A stretch of 64,000 nucleotides of DNA from assembly GCA_036971475.1 (NCBI GenBank), contig JBAIZL010000004.1, forward strand, positions 67,301,010 through 67,365,009. Reading direction: 5' to 3'. Below, piece after piece: positions 24,986 to 36,630 of the stretch; the first letter of the stretch is position 1, and each line of letters opens with the position of its first letter. The notes under the pieces were generated by a model. That model worked only from the letters and a program-made list of their open reading frames with translations, was not told where the DNA came from and did not search any database. The position numbers and the translations under genes were made by a program. Source of the DNA: Prosapia bicincta. Its lineage: Eukaryota > Arthropoda > Insecta > Hemiptera > Cercopidae.

Positions 24986-25456
24986 GATTATAGTCTATAT
25001 GATGTAACCTGTCTTAAGGCTGGCTAGGATGTGCCTTATCACTTGCACCCACCCGCAGCTGTTTCAGTAATGACACACCTACCAGCATCTCCACTAAGTA
25101 AATTAATTTCATATCCAAATCATTTTAAAATTTTTATCGAATGTATGAAAAGTAGATGAAAATATAAGAAAACTAAATCAAACAAGTCATAATTTAGGAT
25201 AGCATTTTAGGGATATCTTATTTGTGTGTGGTAACATTAATAAACTAAACAATGTATGGCGTGTTCTTATATTTTTACGTACTATTCAAATATTCTATAA
25301 AAATATGGATATTAAGATTTGGAGGGGAAAGTTACTCTATCAATTGGGGATGTAAGTAGGTGAGATATAAAGCAGCTTCGAAAGATAAGGCACGTCCGGA
25401 CATTCTAGACAGCGGAGCGGTCCACAAGACAGGTTACATCATGAAGACTATAACAT
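24986..25456. mobile_element. short element with about 65-bp inverted ends
   Basis: TATAGTCTATATGATGTAAC at about 24989 matches the complement of the right end near 25452, where the minus strand reads TATAGTCTTCATGATGTAAC. Both continue with CTGTCTT and then GTGCCTTATC after a short indel. About 330 bases separate the arms and hold no frame. I infer a non-autonomous inverted-repeat transposon; no target duplication is certain. Confidence 0.6.
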
Positions 25457-25485
25457 CTTGGTTTTCTAAAGACTTAGCGTTCCTA

Positions 25486-25494
<9 letters not shown>

Positions 25495-25570
<76 letters not shown>
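25495..25570. repeat. (TA)n(GA)n compound microsatellite
   Basis: About 17 TA repeats run directly into about 19 GA repeats and end in GACAGACAGA. The same order and strand occur at 54265-54352. Confidence 0.98.
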
Positions 25571-25575
<5 letters not shown>

Positions 25576-27589
25576 GTCTCTGAGTGGAAACTGTTTCATT
25601 TTTATTATCTAATTGACAAATTCGACTAATGTCCGACCTTTTACAAATTTTAATTTTACCTCCACAATACTGACGCATACTAGACGCTCTACTGTGCGTA
25701 GTTGGTGTAGTCTTATCTATTCGAAATTATTTTTGAAAAGAGTATTTATTTTGGCACTATTAAACGAAAAAATACAGAGGAAATCTTCGAGTTGGCGCCA
25801 TTCTAAAGCCGCCACACTGTAACACATAAAAATATTAAGTTAAATAAAATTTGTAATCAGTAAATTTGTTCAACATTTTATAAAGGCTTTCTATTAACTA
25901 CTAAACTACATGCTTTTATTTCTAGCTACACTAACTAGAAATAATAAAAATCTTTATTGACTAGATTCTACGTACAAATGAAATATTCACTCCCAATGGA
26001 AAATCCCAAATACTGCCAGATTGTACATGTTTTTTACATACAATATGCGTAGTATAAAAATTAAAATAAAGTACAATAATCTAATGACATAAATATAAAT
26101 ATTTGTAAACCATTTTATTCATTTATTTCTTTTGTTTACAGGTAATGTGAAATTCAGTAAATTAAGATCAAGACTTCGTAAGGTGAGATTTTAAAATTTT
26201 ACGTACAACTTCTGTTAAAGAAAAAAATATTTTATAAATGCCACAATCGAGTCCTTTAACCATACTTTAATCGATAGTAATGTTGAATGTAAGTTTCAAA
26301 TCCTCAGAAAATAAGACACAATTTTCAAAAGCTAATCTAAATGAAAATTAAACTAAATCATAGCATATTTCTGATCCTGTTTTAAAAATAAGTTGACAAA
26401 AGCTACCTGTAGATGAATTTGAATAATTAAATAATAGTAATCATTAACACAAAGTAAAAAAATATATTTTATCAATCGAGTTTCCGTGACAAACTCATCA
26501 TCAGTGGGCGTAATTAAAATTTTAGTTTAGAATTTATACGTGTGTGAGAAGTTGTGTAATATTTTAATGTGAGTTTAATGCGATAATTACCTTTTAGTGT
26601 ACGTAGTTGAGTAACTATTATAGTGTAAATTAAGCGATAAGATATGATTTCATAAAACAACATATTTTATATTTTAGGTTATGTTGTGGAACAGCAGTTT
26701 TAACACGAAAGCTGTTACTTTATTAATTTACTGTACATTATTTAGTTAAAATAATACTATTTTACAGACTGCTTACTTATAGTTAACCTACTTAACTTTT
26801 ACCTTTTCCTTATACAGGGTTCAGGACTCAGGCTACATCTGACGAGCTGTAAATTCTTTGTAGTTTCACTGCCCTGTGATTCCAGTAGGGTTTTATTATT
26901 CCTTTGGTTGTTTTATTATTTTAGTTATTTCTTCTATAAAAAGATGTTTTAAATTGTCACATCACTTGATGTACGCGTTCAATCTGGCAACACTCGGCTC
27001 GTTATTGCCAAGTTTATACTAATTTCCTTTTTGGTTTTTCCGTTACGTTTTGCACAATATTTCGGTATTGTTTACTCCAAAGTTTTTTTAAGGCGAACGT
27101 CCCATTTGGAAGCCGCCCAGCAACGATTCTGAAAAATAACTGTTATTAAAAGTTGTTGTGACGCTTCTTGTTTTGTCGCCTCCGGAATAGTATTTTGTAT
27201 TATTTATCGATGGGATGTTCTGATGCAAAGCATTCTATTAAATATCACTTTATTGCGAAATAAATTTCAACAGAGAGTTACCAACTGGCAATATTCGACG
27301 TTTCGCAACGAGCATGTTTTCGAAGTTATATATTTTGATAAACCAAAATTGTTCTCGTTTAATGCCCATAAAATAAAATAAATTTCAGTAGTAAAAATTA
27401 TTTAAAAACTTTTAAATATTTGAAAACCTAACATCTCTTCAAGTAGGCTACCACTTACTATTTACATACTATATTAATGTACATGCCTACTGAGTATTTG
27501 TGAGATAACGTGAAGCTGAAAGTAATTGCACTAAATGTTAGTAATTGTAGGACTTTATCTGTGTTTTATATTACTCTTTGAAAAGTAAA
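25571..27589. other. AT-rich non-coding DNA
   Basis: Contains two weak minus-strand hammerhead-like motifs. At 26481-26504 there is CUGAUGA, a 3-bp stem II and GAAA, without good helices I or III. At about 27297-27320 there is GAAACGUC with no proper core. Otherwise nothing supported. Confidence 0.5.
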
Positions 27590-29075
27590 CTTAAAATAAT
27601 ATTTAAAAAATATTAATTTGCAAACGTAGATTATTAAACAATATTATATTACAAATGTAGATTATTATACAATTTTAACTGCAAACGTAGATTATTAAAC
27701 AATATTAAGATCCTAACGTAGATTATTAAACAATATTAAATTACTAACGTATATTATGAAACAACATTAAACTACTAACGTAAATTATTAAACAGTATTA
27801 AATTACAAACGTAGATTATGAAACAACATTAAACTACTAACGTAAATTATTAAACAGTATTAAATTACAAACGTAGATTATGAAACAGATACGTAGATTA
27901 TTAAATTACTAACGTAGATTATTAAACAATTTTAAATTACTAACGTAGATTATTAAACAATATTAATTTACAAAAAGTAGATTATTAAACAGTATTAAAT
28001 GGCAAACGTGTATTATTAAACACCAATTAAATGCAAAATTAGGCTATTAAACGATAATAGTTTTCCTTATAGACTTATAATAATTTTCCATTATTATAAA
28101 CGATAGACTATTGACCAATATTAAATTACAAACCTTGATTATTAAACTAAATTAATTTGCGAATAGATAATTAAACAATAATATTTGAACGTAGATTATT
28201 AAATAATGTAGATTATTAAATTAAATAGATTATTATACAATTTTAACTGCAAACGTAGATTATTAAACAATATTAAGATTCTAACGTAGATTATTAAACA
28301 GTATTAAATTACAGACGTAAATTATTAAATAATATTAAATTACTAACTTAGGTTATTAAACAGTATTAAACTACTAAGGTAGATTACTAAACAGTATTAG
28401 ATTACAAAAGTAGATTATTGAACAGTATTTCATTACTAACGTAGATTATTATACAATTTTAACTGCAAACGTAGATTATTAAACAATATTAAATTACTAA
28501 CGTAAATTATTAAACAGTATTAAATTACAAACGTAGATTATGAAACAGATACGTAGATTATTAAATTACTAACGTAGATTATTAAACAATTTTAAATTAC
28601 TAACGTAGATTATTAAACAATATTAATTTACAAAAAGTAGATTATTAAACAGTATTAAATGGCAAACGTGTATTATTAAACACCAATTAAATGCAAAATT
28701 AGGCTATTAAACGATAATAATTTTCCTTATAGACTTATAATAATTTTCCATTATTATAAACGATAGACTATTGACCAATATTAAATTACAAACCTTGATT
28801 ATTAAACTAAATTAATTTGCGAATAGATAATTAAACAATAATATTTGAACGTAGATTATTAAATAATGTAGATTATTAAACGGCAAACGTGTATTATTAA
28901 ACACCCATTAAATGCAAAATTAGGTTATTAAACGATATTGATTTTCGAATGTAGATTTTGAACAATATTCATTTACAAGCTTAGATTATTAAACAAAATT
29001 AATTTGCGAATAGATTACTAAACAATATTATTTGAACGTAGAGTATTAAAGAATATTAAATTGCAATCCGTTATA
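27590..29075. repeat. about 31-bp AT-rich array with large internal duplication
   Basis: Units close to AACGTAGATTATTAAACAAT plus ATTAAATTACT repeat with many variants. A block of about 390 bp (27830-28220) is repeated at an offset of exactly 660 bp (28490-28880) with almost no differences (one is a G to A at 28050/28710). The block includes a non-array stretch (TTTTCCTTATAGACTTATAA). A recent segmental duplication inside an older array explains this. Confidence 0.93.
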
Positions 29076-29685
29076 ATTATTACAGATTTCACTTTATTCA
29101 TTTTAAGTACCTTTTTGAAAACTACTACGGTTACATGATCGAATATCTACACAAATTTGTACTCTTGAAATGATAAGAAATTACATTAGTGTAGATGTGG
29201 CATGAGTCATGGATTTAAAATATACAGTTCCGATTTTGATCGAGTTGCAGTATAAAGACAGGGATGATGAATGGTTAAATAATTGCAATCGCTAAACAAA
29301 CCCCTCTCTTCCTTGCTGTGCTGCTTTCTTATCTCTCCACTAAGGACCAGTAAATCGTGTTTTATTTCATTTATCGCCCATGAACAAAAACAAAATACCC
29401 TAGTTCCGAAAAAATCTGCAAAGGTTTTAGAACGCCAACACGATACAAGTGCTACTAACATTTTTAGAGTTTTTTAATCGCTATGCATTCATATTTGTGT
29501 TCTGATCTTAAGCTGGAAGTATTTGCATTAAATTTTAATAAATTTTAATTAGCAGTCACAATTATGTGACCCAAAATCTAAAACAATAAATCTAAACAAA
29601 ATGTTCCATAAATTAAATGTGGATGTACAAGAAATACACACTGGTACATAATTTCTTGCAGTAGATTTTTGTAATTATAAAATGT
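29076..29685. other. AT-rich non-coding DNA
   Basis: Overlapping frames of 84 and 64 codons on opposite strands near 29207-29477 are unrecognised. Confidence 0.55.
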
Positions 29686-29712
29686 TTTCGGCAGACATGT
29701 TGCCTTCATCAG
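29686..29712 (-). ncRNA. partial hammerhead-like core
   Basis: Minus strand: CUGAUGA, A, GGCA, a 7-nt loop ACAUGUC, UGCC, GAAA. The core boxes and a 4-bp stem II are perfect. Helix III would use AACAUU, which is only near-palindromic, and stem I is absent. It is likely a decayed member of the same family. Confidence 0.35.
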
Positions 29713-32229
29713 GGATAAATCTATACTAAGAAAGAGTGTACCAGAGTATATTTACTGTGTATTTCAACTAACAGGCTTAGCTCCAAGTTATAATATAAAT
29801 ATAAAATGATGAGTTGAGATAAAAATATAATGGGTGTTTGTAAGCTGAGGAAAACTTTAATGTGTAAGAGAAATAACACTCGAGCAGAAAACTCTTTCGT
29901 GCCGTGTTCACCGTTAAAGATTACAGTTGTGTTAATAAAAAGAATTATTGATAATTAATGTTTTAAAGTACAAATTAAGATATAAACAAAGTAGTCTATA
30001 AGAAACTTAAGCCTATAAATTATTCAATCACAAAATTTATCAGAAGTGATAAAAGTGCTGAGAAATATAAATACGACCATTCAATACAAATCACGCTAAA
30101 AATTAATTTATAATATTAACTTGAAACTAAAAATATATTAATACTAATTTTTACGATTGTAGTGACGTCATTCGTCGGTTTCGTTATATTAAATAAATTG
30201 TCGTTTGGACGATATCCATCCTCCTCTAGTTTATTTTGTCGACCCCTAGTGTGCCTCTTAGATACTTGTATTTTATAAAACCCATTCTTCCTCTTTATTC
30301 ACCCCCTTAAAGGATACTTTATGGCCGGTAGGCAGCAATTCCATCTTGGTTGGGTTTAGGTTATGTTTGCGGCAATAAGAGCATGGGTTTCTACCTGATC
30401 AAACGAGTTTCCTGCCCCAATCAAACTGAAACAAAGTGAGCCTCTTCAGTTCACCGATTTTATTTGTTACAAAGATAAATATTTTTATGTTATTTCTTTC
30501 TGATTTTTCAAGTAAAACAATTATTTTATATCAGAACAATCGTTGTGTGTATAACATAAACGTAGTTTTAATGTTATTGTACCATTGGACCATTGTACCA
30601 GTGTTATTTTTACCATATAAACAGTTTATTTTTATAGAAAATAACTCGACTCCTTTACAATTGGCAATAATCGAAACTAAAAATAAATTATGTTAGAAAA
30701 ATAAAAACTAGGCATGTACAAATTATTTTTTTAGGTTCTTTATATTTACGGATTTTTTTTATTATTGTAATAATAAAAACATGTAGAACCATTAGATATA
30801 GTTATTAGTTATTATTAATTCATAATATTGATAATAATATTAATATATTCATCAACAATATAATACGAGAAATTCATATAATTCGTATATTATCAATACT
30901 GTGATGAAAGACATAACATAATTTACAACATGTTATTTAATTTAATATTTGTTGATTAAAATATTTTTAAAAAAAATATTTACAAGTGTTTTAGTTATTT
31001 TATTTAAGGTAAAATCTGGTATGAGAATCCTGATCATGTATTTGCTACACACAAAGCCTTCACATCCATTTTATTCCTTATAATGGCGCGATCTGTTGAA
31101 GATAATTTAAACTATAATAAACCAGAAAAGAATTGGTTAAATTAGGCGTACAAAAACAACATAACTTATACAATGAATGGTCATTAAGAGATAAAAGAAA
31201 AATTCTTTAGCAAATGAAATATCAGCCTCTACTAAAAGTGGAGTCATTACTTTACCCTTGTTTAGAGATTTAAAGGACTTAATTAATTAATGCGGTAGCA
31301 ACTTAACAATGAATTGAAAAACTAATGAAGCTCGAACAATAGAATTAATAATCAATTTCTGCTTTTCTAGCGGATTCATCCCAGAGATTTATTGAGCTTT
31401 TGTCGAATGGAAGGTCATCAATCAAACAACCAGACTTGATTGTCGAGGCTATAAATTAAAGCTGTTGTTTTTGCAGCGTTCTCTGTTTACCGCTTGGCGT
31501 GTTTATTATAGTCAAGGTCAGTTAGGAGTGAAACTTTGTTTGTTTGTAAAAATCAAATTTGACTTGCCAATTGTGTGAATGTCATTTAATAGCTCCATAA
31601 AATCTCAGCGGTCCGGTGGCGAGTTCGTAAAAGCTTCATATTTATGTCAGCTCCGAAACTACTCCTGGTATTAAACCCTATTTGTTGAAAGCCGCCTGTT
31701 TTTATCTTGCCATTTTGATTTTGTAGGTCTATAAGCATCTTGTAGGTTTTCTTACAGAAATGTTAAAAGGCCTTCCACTGTGGTTGGCCGCATATATCCG
31801 CTGCAGTTTATCAACCTCAACATTTTAAAGCTTGTTAATACATTGCTTCTCCTCCCCCATTAAAATCTCTCGCCTATGACGTTAACACTGAACTAGCAAC
31901 ACTGATTGCAGAATCTGCTTGCTTATACGATTACACTGGAGCAAGTAATTGTGGGCAACTTTCTTCTGAGAGTAACTGTTCTTTCTCTCAGAAAATATGT
32001 TATTTCCTGTGTAGCCTACACGACTCACTTGTGGGGAGTGAAATTTCTATTTTTGATGCTCACAACGTTTTATTACTTTTAAAGAGAAATTTATATATCT
32101 TTTCCATCCAAAATCTTTTCTATCATAATTATTTTAAAATTATTTCCAATTTGAAATCTAATTGTTACCTTTATGGATGCAATTTTGTTCCTTCCTTTCA
32201 CAACTACTTTTTTAACTATTCACAGTTTG
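29713..32229. other. AT-rich non-coding DNA, possible conserved non-coding patch
   Basis: No gene. At 31230-31740 the DNA is less repetitive and carries several homeodomain-type words (TTAATTAATTAATG, AATCAATCAAAC). That would suit a regulatory element, but sequence from another species is needed to say so. Confidence 0.4.
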
Positions 32230-32267
32230 GCTTCGTCAATGAAACAATTGTTTCGAAACGCGTCAGC
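32230..32267 (+). ncRNA. hammerhead-like motif with non-canonical core UCGUCAA
   Basis: GCU, then UCGUCAA in place of CUGANGA (32233-32239), U, stem II GAAAC-AAUU-GUUUC (5 bp, extending towards a full palindrome), GAAA (32255-32258), palindrome ACGCGU sharing the last A, unpaired C, then AGC, which pairs with GCU. All three helices can form but the catalytic core box is changed. The same core occurs at 54592-54598. Confidence 0.35.
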
Positions 32268-33911
32268 AAGTAAGTTAATAGTTACTCAGTTGCTCAATAA
32301 TTACTAATCATTTATTCAGCGAATTCAAGATGATTACAACAAGCAGCTTTATTAGAAGTTGAAAAATTGTCTTGGTAAAGATTTTACCATTTAAACAGGT
32401 CGGTATTTTGTCAGTTTGTCGGTATTTTTCACCGGGAGATTAGGGGTTATGTCAAAGAGGGGAGCAAAAAATAATTAGGGGTGTGTTGTAAAGAAATGGC
32501 AGGAAAGATGGGGAAAATTGTGAAAGTAGGGGAGACATTTCTTTGGTGGGGACCAGTCTAAACAAAGCTTAATGATGTATGTATTGGGATTTACTACTAT
32601 TTGACTCAGTTTGTAAGTGATCATGAATGCTTAGTAGCAATTTGTAGAGTGTGAGGTGTGTAAATGTGAAACAAGAGTGCATCTCTTAGGCGGCATGATA
32701 CAAGGGAGGAGATTGTTAGGAAGTTAGGGTGGTAGGGGGAATTAGAGTAGGGCAGGGTTAGTTAGTAAAGTGTGCTTTAATATTTTTAAGAAAATAGTTG
32801 GGAAAATTTTAGCCGAGAGAGAAAGAGATAAGTGGCAGTGAACAAAAGCTGGAGGATCGTCCAGAGCGATGATTGTGTTGGGTAAGGAAGTCCAAATGAT
32901 CTGAAGTGTGGCTCCAAGTTCCCCGTGGCACATGAAGGGGCGTCACAGCAGAAGGAGGCTGTCCATGTGGGGTAGTCGACGTGAGGGTGACCAGTCAAGG
33001 CCATATAGGTTAGACTTCTGTCAGGGGTCTCAATTATACTGGTACCACGAGATCGTGAGCCTGCTATAACCATCCCGGCTAAAGTCTCACGAGAAGAGGA
33101 AGATGTTTTGGTAGTAGCGGATGTACTGGGTAGTAGATAGTTCCCGTCAAACGTTCCTGTGTAGAGGCGGTTGTGAACCGTAGCGATCCAGAACCACCGA
33201 CTACTTCAAGTCTGATGACGATCGTAATTCCACTGTCATTAAAAAGAGTTTTTTTTTTAAATTTTTTTCTAAATTCATATAAGGACGATTAAAATATTAA
33301 TAAGTTTTTCGGCTAAAACCTGACACGTAAACAGTTATTTTATTTGAGCGACCTAATGATGTCTCCATTGTTTTGATGAAACCACGTAGCCTTGTGATAA
33401 TGTTTGGAAGTAGTAACTGAAAGGTATATAAATTTGTACTAGGACATTCAATAAAGAATTTTGTTAGAAAAATAAATACTCACAGGAAACCATTTTTAAA
33501 GTTCAAATAACAAAATCAGTCATAGGCCTATAGGCCTAGAATCTTCTGAGCGTTGGCTTTATCAAATCGTCTAGAAAACCGCAGTAAAAGGAAATATTTC
33601 TCCTGGAGGAAAAATATTAAGTGCGACTTTGCGACGAGTTAAAGTTTTTACTCTTAACAATTCCATTGTTGCGTCGCACATTTTGGAGTGACTGTGATTT
33701 GTTATCATTTACTCAAGTTGATCAACTACAGAACGTTCGCCAGAATAATAGATCAGTGAGAAAACCGTTATGTACATTTCCCTATATAGATACCATCATC
33801 TTGAGGCTACAACTAAATTGAATCGATTGCGCCACCTAAGATAGTGAAATGTACAAAAAGTGTTTGTACTTTTTATTTTTGTAAAGTGAATCTACTTGTC
33901 AAACTACTGTG
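32268..33911. other. non-coding DNA with a G-rich segment
   Basis: At 32440-33230 the plus strand is G/A-rich and less AT-rich than its surroundings. The 95-codon minus frame there (32786-33073) has no recognised domain. It may be an unclassified transposon. Confidence 0.45.
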
Positions 33912-34222
33912 CCTTACAATGAAAATATTGGCATCAACTCCAATGCCACAAACATAATAAAAAATAACAAATAATGCAAGTTACTCAAGATTATGCACAT
34001 TTCGATGACCAATGCCTCATCATCAGAGGGTCTTATTACAATCTAGCAAACACGAAGTTACAAACTAGAGTGACGCCAACCGTTCTCTGAGGTCACTATA
34101 TATAGGAGGTGTGCTCCGCCCTCGAAATTTACATAATCTGACCTTAAGTAACTTTTATTATTTGTTATTTTCATTATTGTTGTTGTATTGGTGTTGGTTC
34201 CAATATTTTCGTTGTAATATAC
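33912..34222. mobile_element. foldback element of repeat family B
   Basis: The left arm (about 33915-33997) is an inverted copy of the right arm (about 34139-34222): ACAATGAAAATATTGG pairs with CCAATATTTTCGTTGTAA, and AAATAACAAATAAT with ATTATTTGTTATTTTCATT. The about 140-bp middle holds the hammerhead-like motif (minus, 34026-34000: CUGAUGA to GAAA, then AUGUGCAU) and a TATATATA (34113-34120) followed by GGAGGTGTGCTCCGCC. Internal sequence and left arm match 5518-5725. I infer a non-autonomous retroelement with inverted ends. Confidence 0.8.
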
Positions 34223-36249
34223 TGTACGAATGTGCTCTTGATATTGTATACTGTACTTTAGGGTTATTATTGTAGCCAGTTCGTTTTAGAATATATTAGT
34301 CCCATTTAATTTTTTCCAAGCCATATTTACTTTTCCATATCATTCCATTTAAGGGTTCATAAAATAATCTATCATAGGTAAAAACATTGAAATTGTGTTA
34401 ATGTCCCCACTTTTAAACATTGTTAAAAATTCACCCCTTTTTGTAGTTTCCTATAAACCGTATATATCTACACTTTTGGTTTAAAATAACAACAATAATT
34501 AGTAGCTAATTTAATGCAATCTATTATCTTGGAAAATCTTTATTTTTGTAAAAACGTTCAGGACTTTATACGTTAGAATGTTGGTCACACTGATTTTTGT
34601 TTTCAAGTTGGAAAAATTGAGTTTTTAAATGTTACCGTCCATTAAAGTTCTCTTTTCATTTATTTAGAATAACCCTGGAATTCGGTAAACATAATTATTA
34701 TTATTTATTTTAAATAAATAAAAACTCTTAGCCACAAAAACCCCTTAAATCCACGTTTTATTTGATTAACGTTCTATTAGTTCTATTTCGATTGCAAAGC
34801 AATGATTTTCACAAGAATGTGAGTTTCCTCTGAATATGATTCCTTTAGAATCGATAAGTACATATGGATTTAAATAAACGTTTCTGTGGTTGAGGTTTTA
34901 TTTATTTCAAACAAACACTACTCCGCAGTTGTTCTTGGTTGTTATTTAAATTATTACTTAGTTCTTATTTAAATTAATCATAAAATTTGTGATTCCAGTA
35001 TTTTAAAGACCTAGTTAAAGGTGATCCAGAGTGCCCAATAGTTTCCGCAAGCAATGAAACTCCCTGGGTTTCCTGTTCAAACACCGTTATCACCAACTTA
35101 TCCAGAGTAGATTACTCGTGCATTAAGTGACGTCATCAATATCCGTTCCAAACTCTCTCGGAAAGCTTTGTAATTATCTAACTTTAATAAATCCTTAGAA
35201 ATGGCGTAGGAGCGGATAATCGCGAGGCTAACGAAGCGTGATTGGATTCCTGCTTATCCAGCTGAATATTTCGATGTGATTCATCGATGCTCTCCAGATA
35301 AGTGTCGCTTTTACGGGAATCCCTTTTTCCTGCTACTCAATAGCAGGGTGTGGGGAAATACGAATTTATGTTTATGGCGATTGTTTGAGTGTCGGGCCCA
35401 GTATTATACACGAAGCGTTCCCTATCTGTGTTGCATGTAAAGCTTTTCCGAGTCGACTTCCTAAACGTAGAAATATTGTCAGGAATATAGGTTATTCATA
35501 TTTCCTGTGATAAAATATTCACTCGTAATAGCAAAATTTCTTTTTATTTCCCTGTTACCGTATAGACATCTCTTTACAACCCTGGTAGAGAGCAGCCCTG
35601 CTTCATGTAAGCAAATCTGGCCGCGCGATGCCCTATCCCCAGTACCAGGGCATCATTCTATCCTTAGTCCTACCTAATCCCATCCACCCTTAACCTTCTT
35701 CTTACAGTTGGCGCTCCTAATGTGAGGTAATATATTACTACCTATATTAACAATCTATGTCACCATATATAATAATAAGAGGCCGATGGTATTAATTCTG
35801 GTTAGTTGCAAACAAATGTTTCCACTCTTCAGTTTATCTATCATGTCCAATTCTTCCATCTGTTTCTGAATTCCCGGTTTCTATTTTAACTTGTTATGAA
35901 CCAAACACTTTCAGAAATGTTATTTCAGCCGTGTTTGTAACTTGTAGAATAGCCTCTCTCCCCCTTCCCCCTCTCTCTCTCTTCATGTATCTTTCTCCAT
36001 AGGAATGTGTCTCTATATTTTTGTATGTTTGTCGTTCTTTGAACAACGTCCATATTGTTTAGAACGTCTTCATTTGTTACCATTTTCAGAATAGAAGAAG
36101 AGAACGGATCAGTAAAAGAGCGTCATCGTTTTTAAAACTCTTACAATTACAAACACAAAGTTGCTTTTAAACGTAAAACACATAATAAACAAAAAAATCG
36201 CATTACAAAGAAAAAACATATCATTCGCAACGAGGAAATTAAGATTTTT
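34223..36249. other. non-coding DNA
   Basis: The segment 35010-35450 is GC-balanced, with GATA-type words (TTATCT, GATAAG) and no frame. The segment 35567-35700 shares TAGACATC and CCCTGGTAGAGAG with 37566-37620, so it probably belongs to a small dispersed repeat. Confidence 0.45.
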
Positions 36250-36630
36250 ATGTAAACTAATCGATTTCTGGACTGAAGGAGTGGCCTCTATATCACTCTG
36301 TCTTAAAATATGTTCAGATGTATGTGATGAGTTTGCTTTACAAATTTAATTCATTTAACGGATACTAACCAATTGCCGAAGTGAAAAAATAGCCTCCATT
36401 ACCCTTGGTTTTAAAACATAGAGAAAAGTATGTCATAAGCTTGTTTTATTAATTTAATTCATTTAACGAATACTAACCAATTGCCGAAGTGAAGGAGTGG
36501 CCACCATTTCCCTTGGTCTTAAAATATAGTGAACGGTATGTGATGAACTTGTTTTACAAAGCTAGTTCACTTAAGGGATACTAACCGATTGCTGAAGTGA
36601 ATGAATAACCTCCATTTTCCTAGAGCCGAA
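36250..36630. repeat. 108-bp tandem repeat, about 3.4 copies
   Basis: AATTGCCGAAGTGAA recurs near 36371, 36479 and 36587 (108-bp steps), together with TACTAACC and ATGTGATGA. The outermost units are diverged. Confidence 0.88.

Noticed and set aside
32786..33073. 95-codon minus frame
   Set aside because: Lies in a G/A-biased segment; no motif recognised and an overlapping alternative frame exists.
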